Shown here piece after piece: positions 1 to 6,416 of a stretch of DNA of 14,874 nucleotides. Under the pieces are notes generated by a model. The model was not told where the DNA came from, made no database searches, and worked only from the letters and a program-made list of their open reading frames with translations. Where the stretch lies: positions 1 through 14,874 of the forward strand of contig JAMPGN010000096.1 in assembly GCA_023663915.1 (NCBI GenBank), written 5' to 3'. This DNA is from Eubacterium sp. GTDB lineage: Bacteria; Bacillota_A; Clostridia; Lachnospirales; Lachnospiraceae. Position 1 is the first letter of the stretch, and every line of letters starts with the position of its first letter. A program made the position numbers and the translations under genes.

Positions 1-907
1 CCGCGATCGCCTGATACATAATATACTGCTGTGCCTGGGTCAGTGCGTCTTCTTTGAACCTTGCCTCATAATCCTGCTGACTCATTCCGTAATACACCTG
101 CATATATTGCACTAATGACATCTGCTGTACAGTCGCCTGCGCGGTCATGGAATCCACAAGATTCTGGTAGAAACGGTTCACCATCTCTGTCGGCGGCTCC
201 TCAAACGTACTGTTTGCCATAATCGCATCCGTCAGTGTATTCTCGATCGTATTCTCATACGTCTGCACTTCGCTCTGATAGAAAGTGTCATACAGATAAT
301 CCTCGAACTCCTTCGTCGTCGTACAACCTTCTATATTTAATGACTGCACAAACTCATCCGTATATTCCGGCAGGTTCTGTCTGGTGATGCTGTTGACCGT
401 GACTTCAAATACCACGGGCACGCCCGACAGATCGAGATTGTTCTCATAAGGATCCGGAAAGGCAAGCTCCAGGGAACGCGTCTCGCCAGCCTTTGCACCG
501 ATCAGCCCATCCTCAAATCCGTCAATAAACTGGTGGGAACCAATCGTCAAGTCGAATCCCGTCCCGGCGCCGCCGTCAAACGTCTCCCCGTCGATATACC
601 CCGTAAAATCAATGTTGGCAATATCGCCTGTCTCAACCTTTCCGTCCGTCACTTCTTCCGCCGTTGCATTCTGAGGCAGGACATAGAGCTGGATATACAG
701 ATCCACCAGCCCGTCCTCGACAACCGGCTCGTCCGCCGACGCCTCGATCCCCATATAATTACCTAACGCCACATACTTGGATGCCTTGATGTCTTTCAGA
801 TACTCTTTGCTGCCGCATGCAGTCATGAGCATAGAAGCTGCCATAACCGCTATCAGCGCGGTCTTCTTTCTGCTTCCGTTCCTATTTTTTATCTGCTTTT
901 TTTTCAT
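1..907 (-). CDS. Trigger-factor-like FKBP peptidyl-prolyl isomerase lipoprotein (3' end outside window)
   Basis: The frame is open from the ATG at 907-905 to the left edge (302 codons seen), so the C-terminus is missing. A GGGAGA ribosome binding site (914-919) lies six bases before the start. The N-terminus is a lysine-rich stretch and a hydrophobic core ending in MLMTAC, a lipobox with Cys31 as the likely lipidated residue, so the protein should sit on the outer face of the membrane. Residues about 91-174 form an FKBP domain in the trigger-factor style (ANIDFTGYIDGETFDGG, FIDGFEDGLIGAKAGE, GVPVVFEVTV). A glutamine-rich helical segment follows, as in trigger factor C-terminal arms. The ribosome-binding N-domain of true trigger factor is absent, so I infer a surface-anchored foldase for exported proteins, in the role of PrsA but from a different family. 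It stands alone, divergent from the next gene. Confidence 0.88.
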   Translation of the reverse strand, partial: MKKKQIKNRNGSRKKTALIAVMAASMLMTACGSKEYLKDIKASKYVALGNYMGIEASADEPVVEDGLVDLYIQLYVLPQNATAEEVTDGKVETGDIANIDFTGYIDGETFDGGAGTGFDLTIGSHQFIDGFEDGLIGAKAGETRSLELAFPDPYENNLDLSGVPVVFEVTVNSITRQNLPEYTDEFVQSLNIEGCTTTKEFEDYLYDTFYQSEVQTYENTIENTLTDAIMANSTFEEPPTEMVNRFYQNLVDSMTAQATVQQMSLVQYMQVYYGMSQQDYEARFKEDALTQAQQYIMYQAIA

Positions 908-967
908 AATCAATCTCCCATTCCTGCCAAACTCGCGTGTCCGGATAGAAACACAAATCCCACGCGT

Positions 968-983
968 GTAAAAATTATTTTAC
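968..983. repeat. Small inverted repeat between divergent genes
   Basis: GTAAAA and TTTTAC are perfect 6-bp arms around ATTA, about 60 bp upstream of the lipoprotein start, in the 286-bp gap between divergent genes (908-1193). An adjacent 8-bp palindrome CACGCGTG is at 961-968. They could be protein-binding sites, but arms this short in AT-rich DNA can arise by chance. I see no convincing promoter for the lipoprotein gene in the gap. Confidence 0.2.
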
Positions 984-1078
984 GTCATCTATTTCCATAA
1001 CGGCTAAAACCATACCTTATTAATATATCATAATCTTTTCTTTCTTAAAAGAGTTTCTTCTGACATTTAGAAATCTCC

Positions 1079-1107
1079 TTGCTTAATGCCGGAATCAATG
1101 ATAAAAT
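1079..1107 (+). promoter_or_regulatory. Weak candidate sigma-A promoter for the membrane protein gene
   Basis: TTGCTT (1079-1084), a 17-bp spacer and TAAAAT (1102-1107) give a good -10 but only half a -35. The start codon is about 85 bp downstream. Other AT-rich hexamers nearby could serve, so the assignment is tentative. Confidence 0.25.
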
Positions 1108-1138
1108 ATCTTTTATATTATAGGAAATTCTCATGCTT

Positions 1139-1159
1139 AAATCGAGCCTTGTTCGATTT
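1139..1159. promoter_or_regulatory. Inverted repeat in the leader of the membrane protein gene
   Basis: AAATCGA (1139-1145) and TCGATTT (1153-1159) are perfect 7-bp arms around seven bases, 34 bp before the start codon at 1194. It could be an operator or a weak leader hairpin. No regulator in the window is obviously matched to it. Confidence 0.3.
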
Positions 1160-1193
1160 TGTACATGTAGTAAGTAATTTCGGAGGTAATCTA

Positions 1194-1670
1194 ATGAGCA
1201 CATTATCGATTGTTTTGTTAGTCATTCTGGCAGTTTTAGTCATTGCCGTTATCGTATTATATTTTCTGGGCAAAAGGGCGCAGAAAAAACAGGAAGAACA
1301 GCAGGCGCAGATTGATGCGATGAAACAGACAGTCTCCATGCTGATCATAGATAAGAAGCGCATGAAACTGAAAGACGCGGGTCTTCCACAGGCAGTCATG
1401 GACCAGACCCCGAAGTGGCTGCGCGGTTCTAAACTGCCCGTCGTCAAGGCAAAAGTCGGTCCGCAGATTACAACCTTAATCTGTGAGGAGAAAATTTTTG
1501 ACTCGGTTCCCGTAAAGAAAGAAGTCAAGGCGGTAATCAGCGGCATCTACATAACAGATGTCAAAGGACTGCACGGCAAGCCAATCGTAACAGAACAGAA
1601 GAAGAAGAGTAAATTTAAACAGTTAGTGGAGCGCGCACAGGAGAAGGCGGGGGCGAAACCGGTCAAGTAA
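1194..1670 (+). CDS. Small membrane-anchored protein of unknown function
   Basis: I do not recognise a named family. The start is the ATG at 1194, 7 bp after GGAGG at 1182-1186; an upstream in-frame ATG at 1086 lacks a ribosome binding site. The 158-aa product has one N-terminal membrane helix (about residues 4-24, rich in V, I and L). A charged glutamine/glutamate/lysine segment follows (about 25-50), likely a short helix or coiled coil. The rest is a basic, mostly beta-predicted soluble part with one cysteine (LICEEKIF) and a lysine-rich tail. The N-terminus looks like an uncleaved anchor with the rest facing the cytoplasm (positive residues follow the helix). The gene is convergent with the murI-ywiB operon and ends at a clear terminator. 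It is probably a conserved clostridial hypothetical protein. Confidence 0.75.
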   Translation: MSTLSIVLLVILAVLVIAVIVLYFLGKRAQKKQEEQQAQIDAMKQTVSMLIIDKKRMKLKDAGLPQAVMDQTPKWLRGSKLPVVKAKVGPQITTLICEEKIFDSVPVKKEVKAVISGIYITDVKGLHGKPIVTEQKKKSKFKQLVERAQEKAGAKPVK

Positions 1671-1711
1671 CAATCCTGCTTCGTCCTGCCACGGGAAATA
1701 CAATACTGTAC

Positions 1712-1730
1712 ATTCCGGCATGCCCGGAAT
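1712..1730. repeat. Perfect 7-bp hairpin downstream of the membrane protein gene
   Basis: ATTCCGG and CCGGAAT pair around the loop CATGC, 42 bp after the stop codon. No T-run follows on either strand, so it is not a stand-alone terminator. It may protect the transcript end or be a small dispersed intergenic palindrome. Confidence 0.4.
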
Positions 1731-1749
1731 AACGAAAATTGCCATAAAG

Positions 1750-1794
1750 CAGCAGCTTTCTCCATTAATTTAGAGAGAAGCTGCTGTTTTCTTT
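1750..1794 (+). terminator. Rho-independent terminator overlapping the end of the convergent gene
   Basis: The arms at 1750-1762 (CAGCAGCTTTCTC) and 1773-1786 (GAGAGAAGCTGCTG) form a 13-bp stem with one bulged G, followed by TTTTCTTT on the plus strand. It ends the transcript of the membrane protein gene. The ywiB stop codon (1767-1765) lies in the loop, and the right arm encodes the last residues of YwiB. On the minus strand the bases after the stem (CTTTATGGC) are a poor T-tract, so termination in that direction is doubtful. Confidence 0.8.
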
Positions 1795-2214
1795 GGAGCA
1801 TATGTTAATTTTAATATGACAATCCGAGAGAAATTCGTAATTAACGTCCAGCGAATAATCCACCTCAACTGTAATGTTGTCCTCAAGTTCTTCCAGCCGT
1901 ATCTTCTTTGTGTCAATCCCTATGAGGAGCTGGCCGAAAGGGGTATTGTAGTTCGTCAGGTTCTTTTTGTTTTCCTGAAAAACCATGTGCACGTTCACCA
2001 GGCCGTTTCTGGAAAGTTCCAGCATATGTTCGCTGAATTTCAACCGGTTCTTAGTAGGCTGGCTGAACCCCTCTGTAATCTCCTCATAGACTACATAATG
2101 CTTATCATTCCTTTTATAATAATCACCGACCATCACCATCTCTACTTTGTCGGCATCCTCCTCGCGCTGGTCAAACTGCAGCCCTTGGAGTGTCAATAAT
2201 ACTTCCTGTGTCAT
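1765..2214 (-). CDS. ywiB: DUF1934 (YwiB-like) beta-barrel protein
   Basis: The 149-aa product matches the DUF1934 family in length and layout. It opens with an MTQEVLLTLQGLQ strand, then a central VEMVMVGDYYKRNDKHYVVYEEI segment, and ends with the IDTKKIRLEELEDNITVEVDYSLDVN stretch typical of this small lipocalin-like barrel. Family members often lie next to murI or argS in Firmicutes. Biochemical function is unknown. The start ATG (2214-2212) is preceded by AGGGTG and lies 20 bp after the murI stop, so it is probably translated from the murI message. The last ten codons lie inside the hairpin of the terminator of the facing gene. The symbol is by family resemblance only. Confidence 0.82.
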   Translation of the reverse strand: MTQEVLLTLQGLQFDQREEDADKVEMVMVGDYYKRNDKHYVVYEEITEGFSQPTKNRLKFSEHMLELSRNGLVNVHMVFQENKKNLTNYNTPFGQLLIGIDTKKIRLEELEDNITVEVDYSLDVNYEFLSDCHIKINICSKENSSFSLN

Positions 2215-2234
2215 ATTTACACCCTGCTATCTTG

Positions 2235-3068
2235 TTAATATTCGTCTATATTGATCACTTTGGCAGACAAAATACCATAAGTTAAGATCGAGTTGGCAAA
2301 TTTCTGAAATTTATCTGCCGCATCGCTGACAAAGAAACGGTATAATTCCGTCCCAAGCCCCGGTCTGTGTCCGCTCTCCAATCCTTTTTCCTGTAAAAGC
2401 CGCTTGAGTTCCATAGCCGTCTCATAAGCGGGATTGACTAATGTCACGCCGTCGCCCATGATCTTTCCGATCGTGGAGCGTATGATCGGATAGTGTGTAC
2501 AGCCAAGGATCAGTGTGTCGATCCCTACGTCGATCAGTTCCGTTAAATATCTGCGGGCAATCTCGTCCGTCACCGGGTCTTCCCACAACCCCTCTTCCAC
2601 TAATGGCACGAAAAGCGGACATGCTTTGTTGAGCACCATCGCGTCAGAGTCGTTTTCTTTTATGTACCGGCTGTATATGCCGCTGCCGATCGTCGCTTCC
2701 GTGGCAATCACGCCGATCTTATCGTTTCTGGTCGCCCCGATCGCCGTCTTCGCGCCGGGCCTGACCACGTCGATGATTGGAATATCCACGTCTTGTACCA
2801 GGGCGTCCACAGCGCACGCGCTGGCGGTATTACAGGCAACTACGATCGCCTTGACCTCCTGCGTCTGCAGAAATCTTACGATCTGTCTGGAAAACTTCGT
2901 GATCGTCTCAGGCGACTTATTACCGTACGGCACACGCGCCGTATCTCCGAAATATACGATCCGCTCGTTGGGAAGCTGACGCATGATCTCTCTTGCCACC
3001 GTCAGTCCGCCAACGCCTGAATCAAAAACCCCAATAGGGCGATTACGCAATTCTTCCTGTTCTGTCAT
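2235..3068 (-). CDS. murI: Glutamate racemase
   Basis: Interconverts L- and D-glutamate in the cytoplasm, supplying D-Glu for the peptidoglycan stem peptide. The 277-aa length is normal. The two half-sites of the Asp/Glu racemase fold are intact: FDSGVGG with Asp16/Ser17, VVACNTASA with catalytic Cys79, and LILGCTHYP with catalytic Cys190 and His192. The substrate-binding YFGDTARVPYGNKS stretch is present at about 39-52. The ATG at 3068-3066 follows a GGAAAGAG ribosome binding site and lies 17 bp after the stop of the upstream small ORF. It lies in the likely ispE-gntR-orf-murI-ywiB operon, so peptidoglycan precursor supply may share control with isoprenoid synthesis. Sure of function. Confidence 0.97.
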   Translation of the reverse strand: MTEQEELRNRPIGVFDSGVGGLTVAREIMRQLPNERIVYFGDTARVPYGNKSPETITKFSRQIVRFLQTQEVKAIVVACNTASACAVDALVQDVDIPIIDVVRPGAKTAIGATRNDKIGVIATEATIGSGIYSRYIKENDSDAMVLNKACPLFVPLVEEGLWEDPVTDEIARRYLTELIDVGIDTLILGCTHYPIIRSTIGKIMGDGVTLVNPAYETAMELKRLLQEKGLESGHRPGLGTELYRFFVSDAADKFQKFANSILTYGILSAKVINIDEY

Positions 3069-3085
3069 AGTGCTCTCTTTCCAAT

Positions 3086-3391
3086 CTATTTCTTACTCTT
3101 TTTCTCTTCTAGCCATTCCATGAATCTGCTTCGGATAACGATCTCGTCACCCGATGCGCTTAAAATCTCTCTACAGTCAATCTGCTCGGACACGATCTCC
3201 TGTCCCTGCGAGACAATGACCTGGATACAGGTGTTCTCCGTAAAGCACAGTTCTGGATACAGAAGCCCCCACCATGCAAAAGCCATGATGCTTACCGCCG
3301 CCGTCCTGACACGCAGGTCACAATAACCTTTTTTAACAAAAATTTTGAGGCTCTCTCTGTTCAAAATATCGTCACACTCCCGTCTTGCCAC
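3086..3391 (-). CDS. Small protein of unknown function upstream of murI
   Basis: Not recognised. The 101-aa frame is bounded upstream by an in-frame TGA two codons before the GTG at 3391-3389, so it must start at this GTG or at a later codon. A TTG about ten codons on is preceded by GGGAG and is a possible alternative. Residues about 29-50 are hydrophobic with a double tryptophan (MAFAWWGLLYPELCF). This could be a membrane segment or a buried strand pair, and several cysteines flank it. The C-terminal half is acidic/amphipathic and ends in a lysine-rich tail. It lies 17 bp before murI in the same direction, and 87 bp after the regulator gene. Operon position and an open frame in coding-like DNA support a real gene, but the start is uncertain. 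Confidence 0.55.
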   Translation of the reverse strand: MARRECDDILNRESLKIFVKKGYCDLRVRTAAVSIMAFAWWGLLYPELCFTENTCIQVIVSQGQEIVSEQIDCREILSASGDEIVIRSRFMEWLEEKKSKK

Positions 3392-3478
3392 TGCTCATCA
3401 TACGAACATATTTTTATTACAATAAGAAGTGTAACCGTAATCCGGCTTTCTATACATCGGAACATAGATTGTCAGTCT

Positions 3479-4180
3479 TTATCTCTTTTTCGTTTTTGGC
3501 GCTTGTTCATGTTCCAGACGAATCTGCCGTATGATGGACTTCTCCTGATTGTCAATATGGAGTTTCGCCGCCCTCGCCGCGCCTTCTTTATCGTGCCTTA
3601 TAATGCTTTCATATATCATTCTATGCTCGTTGACCAGATTATCATGACGATTCTCTTCCTTAATATATTCAAAACGATACCGATACATCTGCTCTGACAG
3701 ATTGTTGATCAACTGAATCAGCCGCTCATTGCCGGTCGCATGCACGATGATGTCATGGAGTTCCACGTCAGCTTTTGCTATGATCGTCGCGTCTTTCGTC
3801 TCGGTCGCGCGTTCAAATTCCTCGCACGCCTCTTTCAACTGTTTCTTCTCCTCCGCGCTGATCCGGTCGCAAGCGAGCTCTACACAGAGTGCATCCAGCG
3901 CACGCCGTACTTCTAATACATCCCTGAGGTCTTTCTCCGTGATCTGCGCCACTTCCGCACCGCGGCGCGGGATCATGATCACCAGCCCTTCCAGTTCCAG
4001 CTTGCGGATCGCCTCTCTGATCGGCGTCCTGCTGACCCCGAGGCGGTTCGCCAGATGAATCTCCATCAGTCTCTCCCCCGGTTTAAGTTCTCCCGTCAAA
4101 ATTGCTTTGCGCAGCGTGTTAAACACGACATCCCGCAGCGGAAGAAATTCGTCCATTGCTACTTCAAAATTGTCTCCCAT
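3479..4180 (-). CDS. GntR-family (FadR/FCD subfamily) transcriptional regulator
   Basis: A 233-aa repressor-type protein. Residues about 12-78 are a GntR winged helix: LRKAILTGELKPGERL, then the recognition region LGVSRTPIREAIRKLELEG and the wing IPRRGAEVA. Residues about 84-215 are an all-helical FCD ligand domain. It keeps the usual metal-ligand set: Asp138 and His142 (DVELH), His186 (NEHRMIY) and His208 (AAKLHID). FCD proteins bind small carboxylates or sugar acids; the ligand here cannot be told. I chose the ATG at 4180 because AAGGTG lies 8 bp upstream; a GTG three codons earlier overlaps that site. It is cotranscribed 96 bp after ispE. Operators matching the FadR-type consensus TNGTN(0-3)ACNA overlie the ispE promoter, so self-repression is likely. 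Confidence 0.92.
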   Translation of the reverse strand: MGDNFEVAMDEFLPLRDVVFNTLRKAILTGELKPGERLMEIHLANRLGVSRTPIREAIRKLELEGLVIMIPRRGAEVAQITEKDLRDVLEVRRALDALCVELACDRISAEEKKQLKEACEEFERATETKDATIIAKADVELHDIIVHATGNERLIQLINNLSEQMYRYRFEYIKEENRHDNLVNEHRMIYESIIRHDKEGAARAAKLHIDNQEKSIIRQIRLEHEQAPKTKKR

Positions 4181-4276
4181 ACAAACCACACCTTTCCTTT
4201 AGTTCGCATTCTCTGTTTTGGCGCATCTACTTCATTCCACACATGACATTTTTGCCTGTGCGTATTTACCTGTCGC

Positions 4277-5158
4277 TCATGAATCTATATCATTACGAAA
4301 TACTGTCACATAAACCTGATTCGCAAGCCCTTGTTCCCGCACCGTTTCTGCTGCCATTTCGGCAGCCACCCGATTTTCAAAAATACCAAACACAGTAGAC
4401 CCGCTGCCGCTCATCAGCGCATTCTCAGCCCCTTTGCTGCGCAGCAGCTCTTTCAGTTCTTCTATCACAGGATATTCCCCAACTGTAACTGTCTCAAGCA
4501 CATTGCCCATCCTGTCGGTAATTCCTCTCAGATCTCCGACGCGAATCGCCTGTATCATACCATCTATATCCGGATGTTGTGTCCGCGTATCCAAATGCAG
4601 ATTCCCATATACGAAACCCGTGGAAACATTGATATCTGGTTTCGCCACCACAAGAAAACAATCCGGCGGCGCTGGCAGGGGAGTCAGGATTTCGCCTATT
4701 CCTTCCGATAACATCGTGCCGCCTGCAAGACAGTAGGGAATATCCGCTCCCAGTTTTACGCCTAACTCCTGCAATTCCGGCAAAGAATATCCCATCTCAA
4801 AAAGTTCATTCAGCCCCTTCATGGCTGCCGCCGCATCAGAACTACCGCCCGCCATGCCTGCAGCGATAGGAATCCTCTTCGCCAGCGTAATCTTTACGCC
4901 TTTCGTGATTCCCCGTTCCCGGAACAAAAGCTCCGCCGCCCTGCAGATCAGATTGTCACCATTCACAGGAAGTTCCTCATGATCTGTCCTTAACACAATC
5001 CCCGGCCGCTCTATTTTCTCAAACAACAAATCATCGCAGATATCCACTGTCTGCATGATCATCCTGACCTCATGATAGCCGTCACTTCTGCGCCGCAGAA
5101 CATCCAGACCGATATTGATTTTCGCATATGCTTTCTTACTGAGCTGTTCCGCCATCAT
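4277..5158 (-). CDS. ispE: 4-diphosphocytidyl-2-C-methyl-D-erythritol kinase
   Basis: Catalyses the ATP-dependent phosphorylation of CDP-ME in the MEP (non-mevalonate) isoprenoid pathway, in the cytoplasm. The 293-aa protein is a full GHMP kinase. The N-terminal AKINIGLDV carries Lys13, and RRSDGYHEV follows. The glycine-rich ATP loop is PIAAGMAGGSSDAA (97-110). The catalytic Asp139 is in LGADIPYCL, and the C-terminal GSGSTVFGIF motif is near the end. The start is the first of two tandem ATGs (5158-5156), with AGGAGG 11 bp upstream; the second ATG would cost one residue. It is the first gene of the minus-strand operon and sits behind a strong promoter covered by probable GntR operators. Its coupling to a GntR-type gene is a common clostridial arrangement from memory. 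Confidence 0.96.
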   Translation of the reverse strand: MMAEQLSKKAYAKINIGLDVLRRRSDGYHEVRMIMQTVDICDDLLFEKIERPGIVLRTDHEELPVNGDNLICRAAELLFRERGITKGVKITLAKRIPIAAGMAGGSSDAAAAMKGLNELFEMGYSLPELQELGVKLGADIPYCLAGGTMLSEGIGEILTPLPAPPDCFLVVAKPDINVSTGFVYGNLHLDTRTQHPDIDGMIQAIRVGDLRGITDRMGNVLETVTVGEYPVIEELKELLRSKGAENALMSGSGSTVFGIFENRVAAEMAAETVREQGLANQVYVTVFRNDIDS

Positions 5159-5219
5159 AATCTGCTCTTCCTCCTTTTGTCTCCATCCGGCGTCTCACCG
5201 AATACGGCAAAATTGCATT

Positions 5220-5229
5220 TTGTATACAA
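5220..5229. promoter_or_regulatory. TTGTATACAA palindrome, second candidate GntR operator
   Basis: A perfect 10-bp palindrome at about +10 to +20 of the ispE transcript. It fits the FadR-subfamily consensus TNGTN(0-3)ACNA with a two-base centre. Together with the inverted repeat over the -10 it makes a tandem operator, suggesting cooperative binding. Confidence 0.65.
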
Positions 5230-5234
5230 CATTT

Positions 5235-5258
5235 GATTGTATTTAATTATATACAATC
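5235..5258. promoter_or_regulatory. Candidate GntR operator over the -10 of the ispE promoter
   Basis: GATTGTAT (5235-5242) and ATACAATC (5251-5258) are perfect 8-bp arms with an 8-bp spacer containing most of the TATAAT box. The half-sites TTGTA/TACAA match those of the neighbouring TTGTATACAA palindrome. A dimer bound here would block RNA polymerase. The encoded GntR regulator two genes into the operon is the obvious candidate. Confidence 0.7.
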
Positions 5259-5274
5259 CATATCTTTTCGTCAA
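5246..5274 (-). promoter_or_regulatory. Strong sigma-A promoter of the ispE operon
   Basis: On the minus strand TTGACG (5274-5269), exactly 17 bp, then TATAAT (5251-5246). The expected start of transcription is near 5239, giving a leader of about 80 nt before the ispE ATG. The -10 lies inside an inverted repeat. Confidence 0.87.
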
Positions 5275-5407
5275 CTACACTGTTACTTTCCTTTGCTATT
5301 TCTTATACTATTTTTTATCCCCTTTTTCATTTGTGGAAATATCTCCTCTCATGTCATGAACGAGGGCAAAATTGTTATAAAAAAATAATTTTTTCTGTCT
5401 TTACTCC

Positions 5408-5434
5408 TAATTTTTCCAAAGGTATGATACGATA
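5408..5434 (+). promoter_or_regulatory. Possible sigma-D (sigma-28)-like promoter
   Basis: TAAT (5408-5411), 15 bp, ATACGATA (5427-5434) resembles the TAAA-N15-GCCGATAA motility promoter consensus. An alternative sigma-A reading, TTTTCC-N17-TAGTAT, has a poor -35. The start codon at 5509 is about 70 bp downstream. The match is partial. Confidence 0.35.
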
Positions 5435-5446
5435 TAGTATGTAGAA

Positions 5447-5464
5447 GCGGGATGTTATCCCCGC
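5447..5464 (+). other. Leader hairpin before the 205-aa protein gene
   Basis: GCGGGAT and ATCCCCGC pair around GTT, with one bulged base, just after the candidate promoter and 31 bp before the AAGGAGGG ribosome binding site. A short GC stem at the 5' end of the message may stabilise it. No riboswitch class is recognisable. Confidence 0.35.
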
Positions 5465-5508
5465 GTGCAACCGGAAACACAAATATTACATTCCAAGGAG
5501 GGATACCA

Positions 5509-6126
5509 ATGAGCGTAAACGGAGTTACAGGTGCAACAAATACTTACGATGCTGCCTATCTTGCAAACCAGACAGTTGCTGCAAAACCAGCCGAAGAGAA
5601 TACTTCTGCAGAGAAGGCTGCTGAAGATAAGAAGGATACAGGTGTTGTCTACGAGGCATCTAAGGATACGGGCGCCAAGAAAACTTACACACAGAACACG
5701 AACCTGGTAAACAAGATGAAAGCGGACGCTGAGGCTCATGCACAGCAGTTACAGAACATTGTCCAGCAGTTGATGACCAAACAGGGACAGACTTACAACA
5801 ATGCGAACGGTATCTGGTCGATCCTTTCAAGCGGCAACTTTACCGTAGACGCTGCTACCAAGGCACAGGCTGAGAAAGATATCGCAGAGGATGGTTACTG
5901 GGGCGTTCAGCAGACATCTGACAGGATCATTGATTTTGCAACCGCACTGACAGGCGGCGATCCGAATAAGATTGAAGAAATGCGCGAAGCTTTCAAGAAA
6001 GGCTATAAGCAGGCGGAGAAGACCTGGGGCGGTGAATTACCGGATATCTCCAAGAGAACTTATGATGCGGTAATGGAAAAATTTGACAAGATGGCTGAGG
6101 AAGCCGGACTTACGACGTCAAACTAA
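5509..6126 (+). CDS. DUF5610-like soluble protein of unknown function
   Basis: The 205-aa product starts at the ATG at 5509 behind a near-perfect AAGGAGGG. Its first 60 residues are low-complexity (A, T, E, K, D) and look disordered, with no signal peptide or membrane helix and no cysteine. Residues about 63-95 are a glutamine-rich helix (NKMKADAEAHAQQLQN). Residues about 125-198 form a conserved-looking helical domain: EDGYWGVQQTSDRIIDF, GGDPNKIEEM, GYKQAEKTWGGELPDIS. I recall the GY.G..QTS.RI.DF and AE..WGG.LP.IS patterns from DUF5610 proteins, which have no known function; this was not searched. It is a single-gene transcript with its own terminator. The possible sigma-D-like promoter hints at a link to motility, but no flagellar gene is in the window. 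Confidence 0.8.
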   Translation: MSVNGVTGATNTYDAAYLANQTVAAKPAEENTSAEKAAEDKKDTGVVYEASKDTGAKKTYTQNTNLVNKMKADAEAHAQQLQNIVQQLMTKQGQTYNNANGIWSILSSGNFTVDAATKAQAEKDIAEDGYWGVQQTSDRIIDFATALTGGDPNKIEEMREAFKKGYKQAEKTWGGELPDISKRTYDAVMEKFDKMAEEAGLTTSN

Positions 6127-6130
6127 TAGA

Positions 6131-6158
6131 CTGCTTTCGTCAAACACGAAGTAAGCAG
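6131..6158 (+). other. Hairpin just after the DUF5610-like gene
   Basis: CTGCTTTCGT and ACGA-AGT-AAGCAG pair around CAAAC with a three-base bulge, starting 5 bp after the stop. It has no T-run; it could be a transcript-end stabiliser ahead of the real terminator at 6271. Confidence 0.35.
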
Positions 6159-6166
6159 AGGATTTT

Positions 6167-6202
6167 GAACTCGGAATATGCGTAGGAATTTCCTATAAAA
6201 AA
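6167..6202 (+). repeat. Imperfect 36-bp direct repeat, copy 1
   Basis: Begins GAACTCGGAATATGCGTAGG and continues through AATTTCCTATAA. It matches copy 2 at 6236-6271 except for about five substitutions. Contains the palindrome AGGAATTTCCT. Confidence 0.7.
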
Positions 6203-6220
6203 CGAGCTGACGTTCGTTTG

Positions 6221-6242
6221 CGAGTTTCGCTTTGCGAACTCG
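6221..6242 (+). other. Hairpin between the two direct repeats
   Basis: CGAGTTTCGC and GCGAACTCG pair around TTT with one bulged T. The right arm runs into copy 2 of the repeat. No T-run follows directly, so it is not a clear terminator. Confidence 0.4.
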
Positions 6243-6271
6243 AAATTTGCGCAGAAATTTCCTATAATAAA
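6236..6271 (+). repeat. Imperfect 36-bp direct repeat, copy 2
   Basis: Begins GAACTCGAAATTTGCGCAGA and continues through AATTTCCTATAA, 69 bp after the start of copy 1. The copy ends where the terminator stem begins. Confidence 0.7.
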
Positions 6272-6313
6272 ATAACGGGAGTCAAGTTTTCCGACTTGAT
6301 TTCCGTTATTTTT
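6271..6313 (+). terminator. Strong rho-independent terminator
   Basis: Arms 6271-6286 (AATAACGGGAGTCAAG) and 6295-6310 (CTTGATTTCCGTTATT) pair over 16 bp, with two G-U pairs, around an 8-base loop. The T-run TTTTT runs on from the stem. It separates the 205-aa protein gene from the GH42 gene. Confidence 0.9.
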
Positions 6314-6336
6314 ATCAATTAGACCAATCTTTCAAA

Positions 6337-6366
6337 TAGCCATTCCACGGAAAATAAAGGTATACT
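6337..6366 (+). promoter_or_regulatory. Weak candidate promoter for the GH42 gene
   Basis: TAGCCA (6337-6342), 18 bp, TATACT (6361-6366). The -10 is good and the -35 is four of six. It lies about 50 bp before the GH42 start and after a strong terminator, so a promoter is needed in this gap, but it may need an activator. Confidence 0.4.
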
Positions 6367-6416
6367 GTGCACAGAAACAATTTTCCAGCAAAATCGCATA
6401 AAGACGGAGGTAGGAA

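Noticed and set aside
1118..1546. 142-codon minus-strand frame opposite the membrane protein gene
   Set aside because: It mirrors the plus-strand gene, which has a strong ribosome binding site and a membrane helix. The minus frame shows no family features.
3417..3434. TTACA-N8-TGTAA inverted repeat before the small ORF, considered as another GntR operator
   Set aside because: Half-sites differ from the TTGTA/TACAA motif at the ispE promoter, and there is no promoter next to it. Short arms in AT-rich DNA occur by chance.
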